Source: Bacillota bacterium
Lineage (GTDB): Bacteria; Bacillota; Clostridia; Lachnospirales; Lachnospiraceae
DNA: 29,521 nucleotides
Assembly: GCA_023392995.1 (NCBI GenBank)
Contig: JAEWMZ010000444.1
Span: 1-29,521 of the forward strand
Direction of reading: 5' to 3'
The translations under genes and the position numbers were made by a program. The notes beneath the pieces are model-generated. The model searched no databases and had not been told where the DNA came from. It saw only the letters and a program-made list of their open reading frames with translations. Position 1 is the stretch's first letter, and each line of letters opens with the position of its first letter. Shown here piece after piece: positions 9,199 through 16,388 of this stretch.

Positions 9199-9208
9199 TC
9201 TCATGGTT
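9199..9208 (+). repeat. Target-site duplication, left copy
   Basis: TCTCATGGTT, identical to 10694-10703. IS256-family elements normally duplicate 8-9 bp; the extra matching base or two may be chance or part of the element end. Confidence 0.75.
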
Positions 9209-9282
9209 GGGAGTATCCCAAAGTTTGTGTAAACCTTCAAACTGATGTAAAATAAAATTACTCAGTTTGGAGGTTTTATTTT

Positions 9283-10524
9283 ATGGCAAAGAGAAGAAGG
9301 GACGAATCTCCCGAAAGACAAGCACTACGAGAAATGGTTAATGGGTATCTGAAAGAAAATCCGGTAAAGAATGGCACAGACGTCAATGCTCTCATGAGAG
9401 AAATGATGTCAGTTATCCTTGAAGGCAGCCTGGATGGCGAAATGGATGAGGAACTGGGTTACTCCAAGTATGATTTCCGGAACAAAGAAACAGATAACAG
9501 CAGAAATGGCTATAACTCAAAAACATTACATACCAGTTATGGCGACATGGAACTGGACGTTCCCCGTGACCGAAATGGGGAGTTTGAGCCTAAAATCGTT
9601 AAAAAATATCAAAATACTCTGACCCAGGACATGGAGGAGAAAATCATTTCCATGTATGCCAAAGGAATGACAACTGGAGATATTGAGAGCCATATGCAGG
9701 AACTTTATGGTGTAGATATTTCAGACAGTACGATCAGCCGAATCACAGATAAAATACTCCCTATCGTGAAGGAATGGCAGGAACGACCACTGGAAGAAAT
9801 CTATGCAGTGGTATTCATGGATGCTATACATTTTCATGTAAGAAGTGAAGGACGAATTGTAAAAAAAGCAGTCTATATCGCCATCGGTATTGATATGAGC
9901 GGACGCAAAGATGTACTTGGTATGTATGTCGGGGAAAATGAAAGTGCGAAATTCTGGCTATCTATTATGAATGGTTTAAAGAATCGTGGAGTGAGGGATA
10001 TACTGATCGCATGCGTAGACGGTCTGACCGGATTTCCTCAGGCCATTGATGCGGTTTTTCCGAAAACAGAAATTCAACAGTGTATTATTCATCAAATCCG
10101 AAATACGACAAAGTTTGTATCCTACAAAGATATCAAGACACTTATGGTTGATTTAAAACGTGTGTATGCGGCACCTACGGAAGATATCGCATTAAACGAA
10201 CTTGATTCGTTTGATGAAAAATGGGGAGGAAAATACCCTAAAATAGCAAAGTCTTGGAGGGACAGCTGGGTTAACCTTTCAACATATTTCAAATATCCCG
10301 AAGCCGTTCGCAGGCTTATCTATACCACAAATGCCATAGAGGGTTTTAACCGGCAGCTCAGGAAAGTTACCAAAAGCAAAACCGTATTTCCCACAGATGA
10401 CAGTCTTCTGAAAATGCTATATCTAGCCACGATGGACATTACGAAAAAATGGACCGGACACCGTCAGGACTGGGGACAGATTCATTCCCAGTTGGAGATA
10501 TTCTTTGAAGAAAGGCTATCCTAA
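9283..10524 (+). CDS. IS256-family transposase (Transposase_mut, DDE)
   Basis: 413 residues; GGAGG lies about 9 nt before ATG 9283. The protein catalyses copy-out/paste-in transposition of the element. Catalytic residues are visible as Asp180 ('VVFMDAIHFHV'), Asp246 ('ACVDGLTGFPQA') and Glu353 ('TTNAIEGFNRQLRK'). The family C/H motif is 'CIIHQIRNT' (267-275). An N-terminal DNA-binding region precedes the core. The length matches intact family members (about 400 residues), with no frameshift or stop. It is the only gene of the IS and reads towards the AbiE island. Confidence 0.96.
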   Translation: MAKRRRDESPERQALREMVNGYLKENPVKNGTDVNALMREMMSVILEGSLDGEMDEELGYSKYDFRNKETDNSRNGYNSKTLHTSYGDMELDVPRDRNGEFEPKIVKKYQNTLTQDMEEKIISMYAKGMTTGDIESHMQELYGVDISDSTISRITDKILPIVKEWQERPLEEIYAVVFMDAIHFHVRSEGRIVKKAVYIAIGIDMSGRKDVLGMYVGENESAKFWLSIMNGLKNRGVRDILIACVDGLTGFPQAIDAVFPKTEIQQCIIHQIRNTTKFVSYKDIKTLMVDLKRVYAAPTEDIALNELDSFDEKWGGKYPKIAKSWRDSWVNLSTYFKYPEAVRRLIYTTNAIEGFNRQLRKVTKSKTVFPTDDSLLKMLYLATMDITKKWTGHRQDWGQIHSQLEIFFEERLS

Positions 10525-10567
10525 AGTTAAAAACCAAGGTACTAAAACTGCCTAAGGGGAGTTTTAC

Positions 10568-10595
10568 TTGACAACCCCAAAAACAGATTTATAAT
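10568..10595 (+). promoter_or_regulatory. Outward-facing consensus promoter in the IS right end
   Basis: TTGACA (10568-10573) and TATAAT (10590-10595) both match the sigmaA consensus perfectly, with a 16-bp spacer. The transcript would start near 10602, run through the hairpin at 10602-10636 and leave the element rightwards, antisense to abiEii. Confidence 0.6.
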
Positions 10596-10601
10596 ACAAT
10601 C

Positions 10602-10636
10602 ATGGGCAAGATCTACTCAAAAATGACCTTGCCCAT
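10602..10636 (+). repeat. 9-bp hairpin at the predicted start of the outward transcript
   Basis: ATGGGCAAG (10602-10610) pairs with CTTGCCCAT (10628-10636) across a 17-nt loop. No T tract follows directly (next T6 at 10662), so it is unlikely to terminate efficiently. It may act as a 5' stabilising stem. Confidence 0.5.
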
Positions 10637-10693
10637 AAATAACTACTAAATTTTATATCAGTTTTTTGAGTTTACACGGACTTTGAAACGGCC

Positions 10694-10703
10694 TCTCATG
10701 GTT
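10694..10703 (+). repeat. Target-site duplication, right copy
   Basis: TCTCATGGTT, identical to 9199-9208; it marks the right boundary of the IS256-family element. Confidence 0.75.
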
Positions 10704-10732
10704 TGCCCCGCTTGTTCACATTACTCTAAGCT

Positions 10733-10833
10733 GATAACGGAAAGCGAGCCCGTATTTCAATCTTGAAAAACTGATACGCTACTGTTCAGCCTATTTAAGC
10801 GGGTAATGGGAATCGGACCTATAAATTAACCTT
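10733..10833 (-). repeat. Island end: degenerate duplicate of the tRNA-Gly 3' half and downstream DNA (attL-like)
   Basis: This 101-bp segment aligns without gaps to 12739-12839 (about 14 mismatches, 86% identity by eye). It holds a copy of the last 30 or so nucleotides of tRNA-Gly (AGCGGGTAATGGGAATCG at 10798-10815) but not the 5' half, and the T-loop has changed, so it is not a gene. It lies 15 bp beyond the abiEii stop. TTAACC/GGTTAA (10826-10842) forms a weak hairpin that could end abiE transcription. Confidence 0.75.
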
Positions 10834-10848
10834 AACGGTTAACTTTCT

Positions 10849-11688
10849 TCATCCAATGCACTGATTTGTTATCAATAATACAGCATCACAAGCATCTTCA
10901 AAATTAATATTTTTAGAATAATCAAAATCCTTTTGGTAACTTTTCCATCGTCGTTTCATTACACTACTATCCCTAATAATCGCTATTATGCTTTTGTAAT
11001 TCTTGATTATTTGAACTGAGTTCCTTTTCTCTGTAGTTGCTTCGATTGCTTCCCTAAGCAACTTTGAATCTATATTATGGCTTTGAAGCTTCTGCAAAAC
11101 ATAAACATCATAAAAGTCTCTTGGTCTTGTGTTTTGGTCTGATCTTGAGATTATCGTTTCCAATTTTTCAGCAAGGATAGTCTCTAGATTATAAGCTAAT
11201 ACTCTAATACTTCTATCCTCAAGCAGTAGCTTGAACTCATACGTGATTTCTCTAGGCGTTATTTTATCTCCAGTGGTAATATCCAATTTCAATGGCACTG
11301 CCATTGTTGGAAATTTAGCTGAGAGTGCAACCCTGTAACCACCGTATTCATCACCATCGCGAATATCGCTTATACTCAAAAAAGAAAAAGTAACATCATC
11401 TTGGAGTTCAATTCTGCAAATCTCTAGGAACATATTTTTAACAGTTTGTTCTGACACAGGTATGCCTTTAATTGTCGCATCCATATCCATGGTTGCTCTT
11501 GTATCTAAACCGACCATTGCAGCTATTAAAAAACCACCTTTTAAAATGAAATGGTTCTGGTACGAAGAAAGAGAAATTCTTTCCAAGAGTCTTTCCATCA
11601 TGAAATTTTGCATTACCAGCTGAGCAGAGATACTCTTTTCTTTTGCAATATTTTTAATAATCGCTTTTAATTGCATCGCATTATTCAT
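10849..11688 (-). CDS. abiEii: AbiEii-type nucleotidyltransferase toxin
   Basis: 279 residues. In the type IV toxin-antitoxin/abortive-infection system AbiE, this protein is the toxin, a nucleotidyltransferase-like enzyme that arrests growth. Visible motifs in order: 'FILKGGFLI' (Gly51-Gly52), 'RATMDMDATIKG' with the metal-binding Asp68-x-Asp70, 'PLKLDITTGD', and the helical C-terminal motif 'ILAEKLETIISR' with 'RPRDFYDVY', all standard for DUF1814/AbiEii. It begins 4 nt inside the antitoxin gene (ATGA at 11685-11688), a normal arrangement keeping toxin after antitoxin. It appears intact. The IS-borne outward promoter lies downstream in antisense orientation. Confidence 0.93.
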   Translation of the reverse strand: MNNAMQLKAIIKNIAKEKSISAQLVMQNFMMERLLERISLSSYQNHFILKGGFLIAAMVGLDTRATMDMDATIKGIPVSEQTVKNMFLEICRIELQDDVTFSFLSISDIRDGDEYGGYRVALSAKFPTMAVPLKLDITTGDKITPREITYEFKLLLEDRSIRVLAYNLETILAEKLETIISRSDQNTRPRDFYDVYVLQKLQSHNIDSKLLREAIEATTEKRNSVQIIKNYKSIIAIIRDSSVMKRRWKSYQKDFDYSKNINFEDACDAVLLITNQCIG

Positions 11689-12278
11689 AAAAGTACCTCC
11701 AGGTAAGAACGAAGTTTTGCTTCCACTCTGAGCTGTTTGGCATATTTAGAAAGCAAAGGGATGTTCTTGTCATTTCTTTTCATATATCGCTTAAAAGCAT
11801 CGGATACAATTTGTATATCTGTATCACTCTGCGTTCTTAAAATATCACAAAGCGTTCGCTCCATATTATATGCTCTAACAAGGTTTCCTGCAGGAGTTTT
11901 TATTTCTACAACACCCATGTCATAAAGTTTTTTTATTACTCTATTGCACTTAATGTTTTTTCTTTTAACATTCGTTAAGTTATAGCTATTAGGAAACGTC
12001 ATTTGAAATTGTATTGGGGTTCGATCTGTCAAATCGTGAAGATATAGCGCCGTCTCGCCTGAGTAGATTCCTTTTTTATATTGAACTTGAAGATGATACA
12101 TTTCATCATCCCAAACATCGGCCATCTGGTATACTCCTCTTGCAGCCCTTTCTATTATACCAGTGTCTACGAGATGTTTTAGACTTCCTCTCGAAATTCC
12201 TGATGCGGTCACTTCGGCTGTAGTTATGATACCATTGTTTTTCTTTAAAATTTCAAGTATTTTTTCCGAATTTGTCAT
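11685..12278 (-). CDS. abiEi: AbiEi-type antitoxin and autorepressor
   Basis: 197 residues from ATG 12278, preferred because AGAAGGTG lies just upstream; an ATG at 12302 would start inside the operator. The N-terminal winged-helix region ('GIITTAEVTASGISRGSLKH', then 'IIERAARGVYQMADVW') is the AbiEi_4/DUF4095-like DNA-binding part. The C-terminal region carries 'TPAGNLVRAYNMERTLCDIL', typical of AbiEi. The protein neutralises AbiEii without direct binding in the characterised system and represses its own promoter through inverted repeats. It is co-transcribed with, and overlaps, abiEii. It lies inside the tRNA-Gly island. Confidence 0.92.
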   Translation of the reverse strand: MTNSEKILEILKKNNGIITTAEVTASGISRGSLKHLVDTGIIERAARGVYQMADVWDDEMYHLQVQYKKGIYSGETALYLHDLTDRTPIQFQMTFPNSYNLTNVKRKNIKCNRVIKKLYDMGVVEIKTPAGNLVRAYNMERTLCDILRTQSDTDIQIVSDAFKRYMKRNDKNIPLLSKYAKQLRVEAKLRSYLEVLL

Positions 12279-12301
12279 AACACACCTTCTTTCGCTAAAC
12301 A

Positions 12302-12342
12302 TTTATGCTCATAATTATGAACTTATTGAGCATAAAAGTCAA
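12302..12342 (-). promoter_or_regulatory. abiE promoter with a bracketing inverted-repeat operator
   Basis: On the minus strand, TTGACT (12337-12342) and CATAAT (12314-12319) form -35 and -10 with a 17-bp spacer. Perfect 10-bp arms TTTATGCTCA and TGAGCATAAA (12327-12336 and 12302-12311) with a 15-nt spacer lie immediately after the -35 and immediately after the -10. A repressor bound there would block RNA polymerase, as known for AbiEi autoregulation. Confidence 0.75.
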
Positions 12343-12420
12343 ATGAATTTCAAACGTATGTAATTACTTAACAAATACAAAAGATCAGTTATGGCATTTT
12401 ATTCTTTGGATCTTAATACT

Positions 12421-12780
12421 ATAAGGTCAATCAATGAGAGTTATGGTTATAAAGATGCTGTATTTATTTTCTGCGATAAGGATGGGCGTACATAGTACGT
12501 GAAAGATAGATAAATACAGTGGGAAAATATGAAAATGTCTGTAATTGAAATGGAGTCTTCTTACGAGAGTAGAAGAACGGTAGCATTTGAGATGTTTAAT
12601 AACAGAATACCATTAGAAATAACAAGGGCATATATGGGACATTCTAACATCAAGACTACAAATGATTATATATTGAACAATAGGGGAAAGAAGGGAATCG
12701 CTAAAAGGATACATAAATCACTTAAGAATTGCAAAGTAGATAACGGGAATCGAGCCCGTATTTCAATCATGAAAAGCTGA
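12421..12780 (+). pseudogene. Decayed tyrosine integrase, C-terminal part
   Basis: Fragments of an integrase C-terminal domain remain. 'INESYGYKDAVFIFCDKDGR' (to 12492) is cut by stops at 12493 and 12511. It resumes with 'SYESRRTVAFEMFNNRIPLE', 'AYMGHSNIKTTNDYIL' and 'KRIHKSLKN' up to TGA 12780. Of the catalytic set, the Arg of HxxR, the GHS histidine and the Tyr of 'NDYIL' are present, but the His of HxxR is Tyr ('SYESRR'). No ribosome binding site precedes the internal ATG at 12529. Its last codons run into the attachment repeat next to tRNA-Gly, the standard place for an island integrase. Confidence 0.8.
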
Positions 12781-12839
12781 TACTATACCGTTCAGCCGCT
12801 TAAAGCGGGTAATGGGAATCGAACCCACACATTAACCTT
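12739..12839 (-). repeat. Island end overlapping intact tRNA-Gly (attR-like)
   Basis: This partner of 10733-10833 covers the tRNA 3' half (from the anticodon loop) and 65 bp downstream. On the minus strand it also contains a second T-arm-like sequence (ACGGG / CCCGT around CTCGATT, 12742-12758) preceded by a TTTTCA loop. That looks like a rotted tRNA-Glu(TTC)-like gene shared by both repeat copies. Confidence 0.75.
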
Positions 12840-12874
12840 GGGAAGGTCATACGCTACCACTACATCATACCCGC
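12804..12874 (-). tRNA. tRNA-Gly (anticodon CCC)
   Basis: On the minus strand the acceptor GCGGGTA pairs with TACCCGC. The D-arm is ATGT/GCGT around AGTGGTA. The anticodon stem TGACC/GGTTA encloses TTCCCAA, so the anticodon is CCC. The T-arm GTGGG/CCCAT encloses TTCGAAT. The discriminator base is T, as expected for Gly, and CCA is not encoded. The island is inserted at its 3' end and the integration restored the gene. Confidence 0.93.
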
Positions 12875-12909
12875 ATCCAAATTTTACAAAGATTTTTTCT
12901 ATAGAAAGT

Positions 12910-12938
12910 ATTATACCACTGGCCTGATTGTGTGTCTA
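12910..12938 (-). promoter_or_regulatory. tRNA-Gly promoter
   Basis: Minus-strand TAGACA (12933-12938) and TATAAT (12910-12915) are separated by 17 bp, and the -10 ends 35 nt before the mature tRNA 5' end. The rest of the interval 12939-13067 is A+T-rich with nothing I can identify. Confidence 0.65.
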
Positions 12939-13067
12939 TAGCGAAAATAATTATATCTTCTTTTATATTCACCCTTGTATGCACCTAGAGAATAATTCTG
13001 ACTTAGGAGATAAGTCCAATAAAGAGCTTTTTGTTTAACGCTCATCGAATTTATAAATCGGTAACAA

Positions 13068-13127
13068 TGAAAAAAATAATTGCACTGGTAGAGCCAAAGT
13101 ACAAAAAACTCTATTAGTGCAATTATT
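13068..13127 (-). terminator. Intrinsic terminator of the btu operon
   Basis: A 19-bp stem (13075-13093 with 13109-13127, two G-U pairs) encloses a 15-nt loop and is followed on the minus strand by a run of seven T (13070-13076). It lies 67 nt after the ATPase stop codon. Confidence 0.85.
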
Positions 13128-13194
13128 ATTTGTCCTATTCAAAAGTTAAAAAATTAATTTGTTACTTTACAGAAGAAAACTCCTTTAATGAATC

Positions 13195-13941
13195 CTATTC
13201 ATCCACTGAAAAAAACATAGATCCTTTCCGATCCGTATTTAATCCCCCATCTACCTCAAATACCTTTTTTATATTCACTTCAGTAAAAACTTCCTCAACA
13301 GAGCCATTTTGATAAACAGTTCCATCCTTCATAAGATAGATCCGATCACAAAATCTCAACGCCAGATTAATATCATGAATGACAATCAATATCGTCTTAT
13401 TACAACTTCTAAGATAATTCATAATCATATACTGATGCTTAATATCCAGATGGTTTGTAGGCTCATCCAGAATAATATTGTCCGTATGCTGTGCGATCGA
13501 GCGGGCCAAATAAACTAACTTTCGCTCACCACCGGACAAGGTACGTATATTTCTTTTTGCTAATTCTTTAATCTTAAGAACATCAAGTGCGTCATAAACT
13601 ATCTCATCAATATTCTTCATTTTGCTGTCATGAGGAAACCTCCCCATCTTTACAATCTCTTCTACAGTAAAGTCAAAGATGCTATTACTGTCCTGACCAA
13701 TATAAGCTACCTTTCGGGCGATTTCCTTAGCAGAAATATCCTTTATATTATTACTGTCTAAGAATATATTCCCTTTCTGATAGGGCAAAAGGGAGAAAAA
13801 AGTTTTGATAAGGGTAGATTTACCGCATCCATTTGGACCGATAATTCCTGTTACCTTATGATCCTCTGCCTCCAGTGATACCTTCTTAAGGATATCCTTA
13901 TTCTTAATCTTAACCGATATATCCTGAAACTGGATCGCCAT
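13195..13941 (-). CDS. btuD: ABC transporter ATPase of the B12 importer
   Basis: 248 residues. FecE/BtuD-type ATPase driving uptake of a chelated cofactor. It shows Walker A 'GPNGCGKS' (35-42), Q-loop 'YIGQD', ABC signature 'TLSGGERKLVYLARSIAQ', Walker B 'NIILDEPTNHLDI' and the switch His in 'VIHDINLALRFCD'. Cobalamin rather than siderophore specificity is inferred from the upstream cobalamin riboswitch, since sequence alone cannot separate the two. It follows btuC with a 1-bp gap, is last in the operon, and is followed by a strong terminator. Confidence 0.88.
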   Translation of the reverse strand: MAIQFQDISVKIKNKDILKKVSLEAEDHKVTGIIGPNGCGKSTLIKTFFSLLPYQKGNIFLDSNNIKDISAKEIARKVAYIGQDSNSIFDFTVEEIVKMGRFPHDSKMKNIDEIVYDALDVLKIKELAKRNIRTLSGGERKLVYLARSIAQHTDNIILDEPTNHLDIKHQYMIMNYLRSCNKTILIVIHDINLALRFCDRIYLMKDGTVYQNGSVEEVFTEVNIKKVFEVDGGLNTDRKGSMFFSVDE

Positions 13942-13942
13942 A

Positions 13943-14980
13943 TTAATCCTCCCCCTTCCTATTTTTCTTTAACATCAGATACAAGAAGAAGGGGCCGCCA
14001 ATAAATGCAGTAATAATTCCAAGGGGAATCTCAGCAGCACCGAAAAGTCCTCTTGCCGCAGCATCCGCCCACATGAGAAATATTCCGCCAAGTAGGATGC
14101 AGTAAATAAATATAGTCTTACTGTTATTTGATTTACAGATCATCCGTGTAACATGAGGTATAATCAATCCGACAAAGCCTACGATTCCCGTTATGGATAC
14201 CAGTGTGGCAATAACAAAGGAGATAAATAAGGTCATACTGAGTCGAAAGCGGCTGACATTTAGGCCGAGAGCATTGGCATCATCTTCTCCAGCCATAAGC
14301 AAGTTAAAGCTTTGGCTTTTTGCGATAAAGACAAGGCCTGCTGTAATTACCGCAATTACAGGCAATAGCAAGGTCTTCCATTGAGCAGATGCAATGCTTC
14401 CCATTTGCCAATTATACACTGCAGCAATCCCTTCATTGCTTTTCGCAATAAATATGAAGAAACTGGTCATAGCAGACATCATCGCATTGACCGCCATTCC
14501 GGATAAAAGCATGGATACAGGCTGGATTCTCCCACCGCTCCCAATTCTAGCCATGCTGTACACTAAAAAAGAGGAAGTTAAGGCACCAATCATAGCAAAG
14601 GCGGTAACCTGATAACCCCCAGCAAGAAGGCTGATTGGAAATAAAAGTGCCAGGGAAGCTCCTGCGGATGCGCCGCTGGACACGCCCAGGATATAAGGGT
14701 CTGCGATTGGATTAAGTAATAAAGCCTGCATAGCCATACCGCAAATGGAAAGTCCGACTCCTACAATAAGTCCCATCAGAACCCGGGGAAGGCGAATATT
14801 CCATATGATCTGAAATTCAGAAGTGGTATATAATTCACCTAAACCGCTTTTATGGTGAAAGAGGGTATCAAACATAACGGTATAGACTTTATCCATTGGT
14901 ATACTGGCAGAACCTATGCTTATCGTTGCTATAACAGAGAACAACAGGAAACAGATTAGTATAAGTATTTTTTTATTCAT
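13943..14980 (-). CDS. btuC: FecCD-type permease of the B12 importer
   Basis: 345 residues, almost entirely hydrophobic, with about ten membrane helices as in BtuC/FhuB/FecCD permeases. Family landmarks: 'WNIRLPRVLMGLIVGVGLSI' region near residue 60, 'GMAMQALLLNPIADPYILGV' (the NPLADPxxLG signature) near 85-104, and 'TGIVGFVGLIIPHVTRMI' near 265-282, which contacts the ATPase. The gene lies 5 bp after btuF and 1 bp before btuD, forming a tight importer operon. Confidence 0.9.
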   Translation of the reverse strand: MNKKILILICFLLFSVIATISIGSASIPMDKVYTVMFDTLFHHKSGLGELYTTSEFQIIWNIRLPRVLMGLIVGVGLSICGMAMQALLLNPIADPYILGVSSGASAGASLALLFPISLLAGGYQVTAFAMIGALTSSFLVYSMARIGSGGRIQPVSMLLSGMAVNAMMSAMTSFFIFIAKSNEGIAAVYNWQMGSIASAQWKTLLLPVIAVITAGLVFIAKSQSFNLLMAGEDDANALGLNVSRFRLSMTLFISFVIATLVSITGIVGFVGLIIPHVTRMICKSNNSKTIFIYCILLGGIFLMWADAAARGLFGAAEIPLGIITAFIGGPFFLYLMLKKNRKGED

Positions 14981-14985
14981 ATGCC

Positions 14986-16047
14986 TTACTCAAAGAGCTG
15001 AGGATAAAAGCTCTTCGCAAAAAATTCACAAGCACTTGCAGCTCTGATATCCTGCATAACCTGAACCAGGGAGATAGTGATAAAGTTTTCATTGGCTACC
15101 GCAGGCACATCCTGCAAAGCTGGATTCGTTTTTATAAAATCAATTTTTTCCTGGATGCTCTGCGTTCCATAATCATTGAAAATAATTACATCAGGATTTG
15201 TATCAACGATCGTCTCGATACTGGTATTAAACCAACGGGAATCTGCCATGTTTCTGGTTACATTTTTTCCGCCTGCCAGCTCGATTAAGTTGCTTTCAAG
15301 TCCTTTGGAGGTGGTGTATATTTCATTTCCCTTAAAGCTATCCATAACAAATACTTTTAATTTATCATTATCATGAATGGTATCCGTTTTTGTAGTAACG
15401 CCTCCTACAACATCCTTGGCATCAGAGATTAATTTGTCCGCTTTATCTTCAACCTTGAATATTTTACCCAGTGCTTCAATGTCATCATATACGTTCTGGA
15501 TAGTTTCATCCTCTGCGATCGTACCGGATATTACATAGCAGTTAACGCCCTTGTCAGCAAACATCTCAAAACTTCCCCAGGTATCCTCCTTAAACGATGA
15601 GATCTGACCAACCATCAAATCCGCCTCGTTTGCGATGGCTAATTCATGGGTACGTTCTATTTCCGGGATGCTATAAAAATCGGTCTCTATTTCTGGTAAA
15701 GGCTCTTCAGCCGGATTTGTTCTCACATTCCTTCCCACAATATGATCTTTCAGCCCAAGCAGCAGCATATTCTCGGTAGCCGCCATATTCGCGGTAATTA
15801 CTTTCGAGGGCATTTTGGTAAATACCAGTGTTCTATCGCCATTTTGTATCACCACTTCACCATAATCACTGTCTTTTTTACCATCAGAAGTGTCATCGTT
15901 AGTAACCTGCTCATTTGGGGTAACTGTTACCGTGGGAGTGAATGCTTCTTTTGGCTTCTCGTTTTTGTTAGAACAGCCGGATAAAACAAATAAAATCATT
16001 CCTAATAAAATAAGGCTCACCACGTGTTTCTTTTTTAAACTTTTCAT
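14986..16047 (-). CDS. btuF: Substrate-binding lipoprotein of the B12 importer
   Basis: 353 residues from ATG 16047, which follows AAGGAG. The longer frame to 16119 is rejected because it would start within the riboswitch terminator. Residues 1-24 are a lipoprotein signal with lipobox 'LSGC' (Cys25), then a Thr/Pro-rich linker ('TPTVTVTPNEQVTND'). The remainder is a class III periplasmic-binding-protein fold: 'SKVITANMAATENMLLLGL', 'TNPDVIIFND' and a long connecting helix. It would be anchored to the outer face of the membrane and deliver cobalamin or a cobinamide-like corrinoid to BtuCD. It is first in the operon and directly controlled by the riboswitch. Confidence 0.87.
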   Translation of the reverse strand: MKSLKKKHVVSLILLGMILFVLSGCSNKNEKPKEAFTPTVTVTPNEQVTNDDTSDGKKDSDYGEVVIQNGDRTLVFTKMPSKVITANMAATENMLLLGLKDHIVGRNVRTNPAEEPLPEIETDFYSIPEIERTHELAIANEADLMVGQISSFKEDTWGSFEMFADKGVNCYVISGTIAEDETIQNVYDDIEALGKIFKVEDKADKLISDAKDVVGGVTTKTDTIHDNDKLKVFVMDSFKGNEIYTTSKGLESNLIELAGGKNVTRNMADSRWFNTSIETIVDTNPDVIIFNDYGTQSIQEKIDFIKTNPALQDVPAVANENFITISLVQVMQDIRAASACEFFAKSFYPQLFE

Positions 16048-16102
16048 TTTGATTTCTCCTTTGCATGTTAAGATATGTATTACATAACCTAATAATCTGC
16101 TT

Positions 16103-16134
16103 AAAAAAAGCTGTACCACGTTTTAGGCACAGCT
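16103..16134 (-). terminator. Riboswitch expression-platform terminator
   Basis: Minus strand AGCTGTGCC (16126-16134) pairs with GGTACAGCT (16109-16117), leaving only the mid-stem bases imperfect, followed by seven T (16103-16109). It lies between the cobalamin aptamer and btuF, 55 nt before the start codon, so B12 binding would favour its formation. Confidence 0.85.
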
Positions 16135-16194
16135 GATAAAAGCATTTTGATGCAAATGCTTGTATTACTTCTTAGGCCCGAAGAAGCTTCAAGT

Positions 16195-16375
16195 CAATTT
16201 TAGAGAGGTCTTCTGGCTTAAACATTCTTGATCGCCGCTTTCACCTTCCCAGCCAAAGCCAGTGGTATAAAAAAGCAGCTATGTTATCACAGCAGCGGGA
16301 CTGCGTGGGAATTACACCCATCTTCCTATGTTGATTAAGATCATAAATCAACATAATTCTCCAAAATCATATTAA
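16195..16375 (-). promoter_or_regulatory. Cobalamin riboswitch
   Basis: Minus-strand sequence shows the class landmarks in order: CCCAC..GCAGTCCCGCTGCTGTGA (about 16283-16320), CCACTGGC (16258-16265 region), GGGAAGG (16244-16250) and the B12 box AAGCCAGAAGACCTC (16205-16219). An ATGTTGATT/AATCAACAT stem opens the element. It lies upstream of an ABC importer operon and a terminator, so it acts by transcription attenuation. Confidence 0.93.
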
Positions 16376-16388
16376 GTTAGTCACTACT

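Larger units (their letters stand above)
9209..10693 (+). mobile_element. IS256-family insertion sequence, apparently complete
   Basis: The element is about 1485 bp. The terminal inverted repeats are imperfect: the left end (about 9209-9252) reads CAAAG..GTGTAAAC..AAACTGATGTAAAA and the right end (10651-10693), complemented, reads CAAAG..GTGTAAAC..AAACTGATATAAAA, with a one-base length difference. Identical 10-bp flanks bound both ends. It encodes a full-length transposase with an undamaged catalytic triad, so it could be active. Exact ends are uncertain by one or two bases. Confidence 0.88.

Noticed and set aside
10603..10650. 15-codon open frame in the IS right end
   Set aside because: It starts at the predicted transcript start with no ribosome binding site and lies in a hairpin.
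12529..12780. Stand-alone 83-residue protein
   Set aside because: It is the C-terminal piece of a tyrosine integrase without ribosome binding site, continuing a broken upstream frame, so it is annotated as a pseudogene.
13195..16047. Siderophore uptake system
   Set aside because: The protein families are shared with iron-siderophore importers, but the cobalamin riboswitch directly upstream favours B12.
16048..16119. Extended N-terminus of the B12-binding lipoprotein
   Set aside because: It would be encoded by the riboswitch terminator and would bury the lipoprotein signal; the ATG at 16047 follows AAGGAG.
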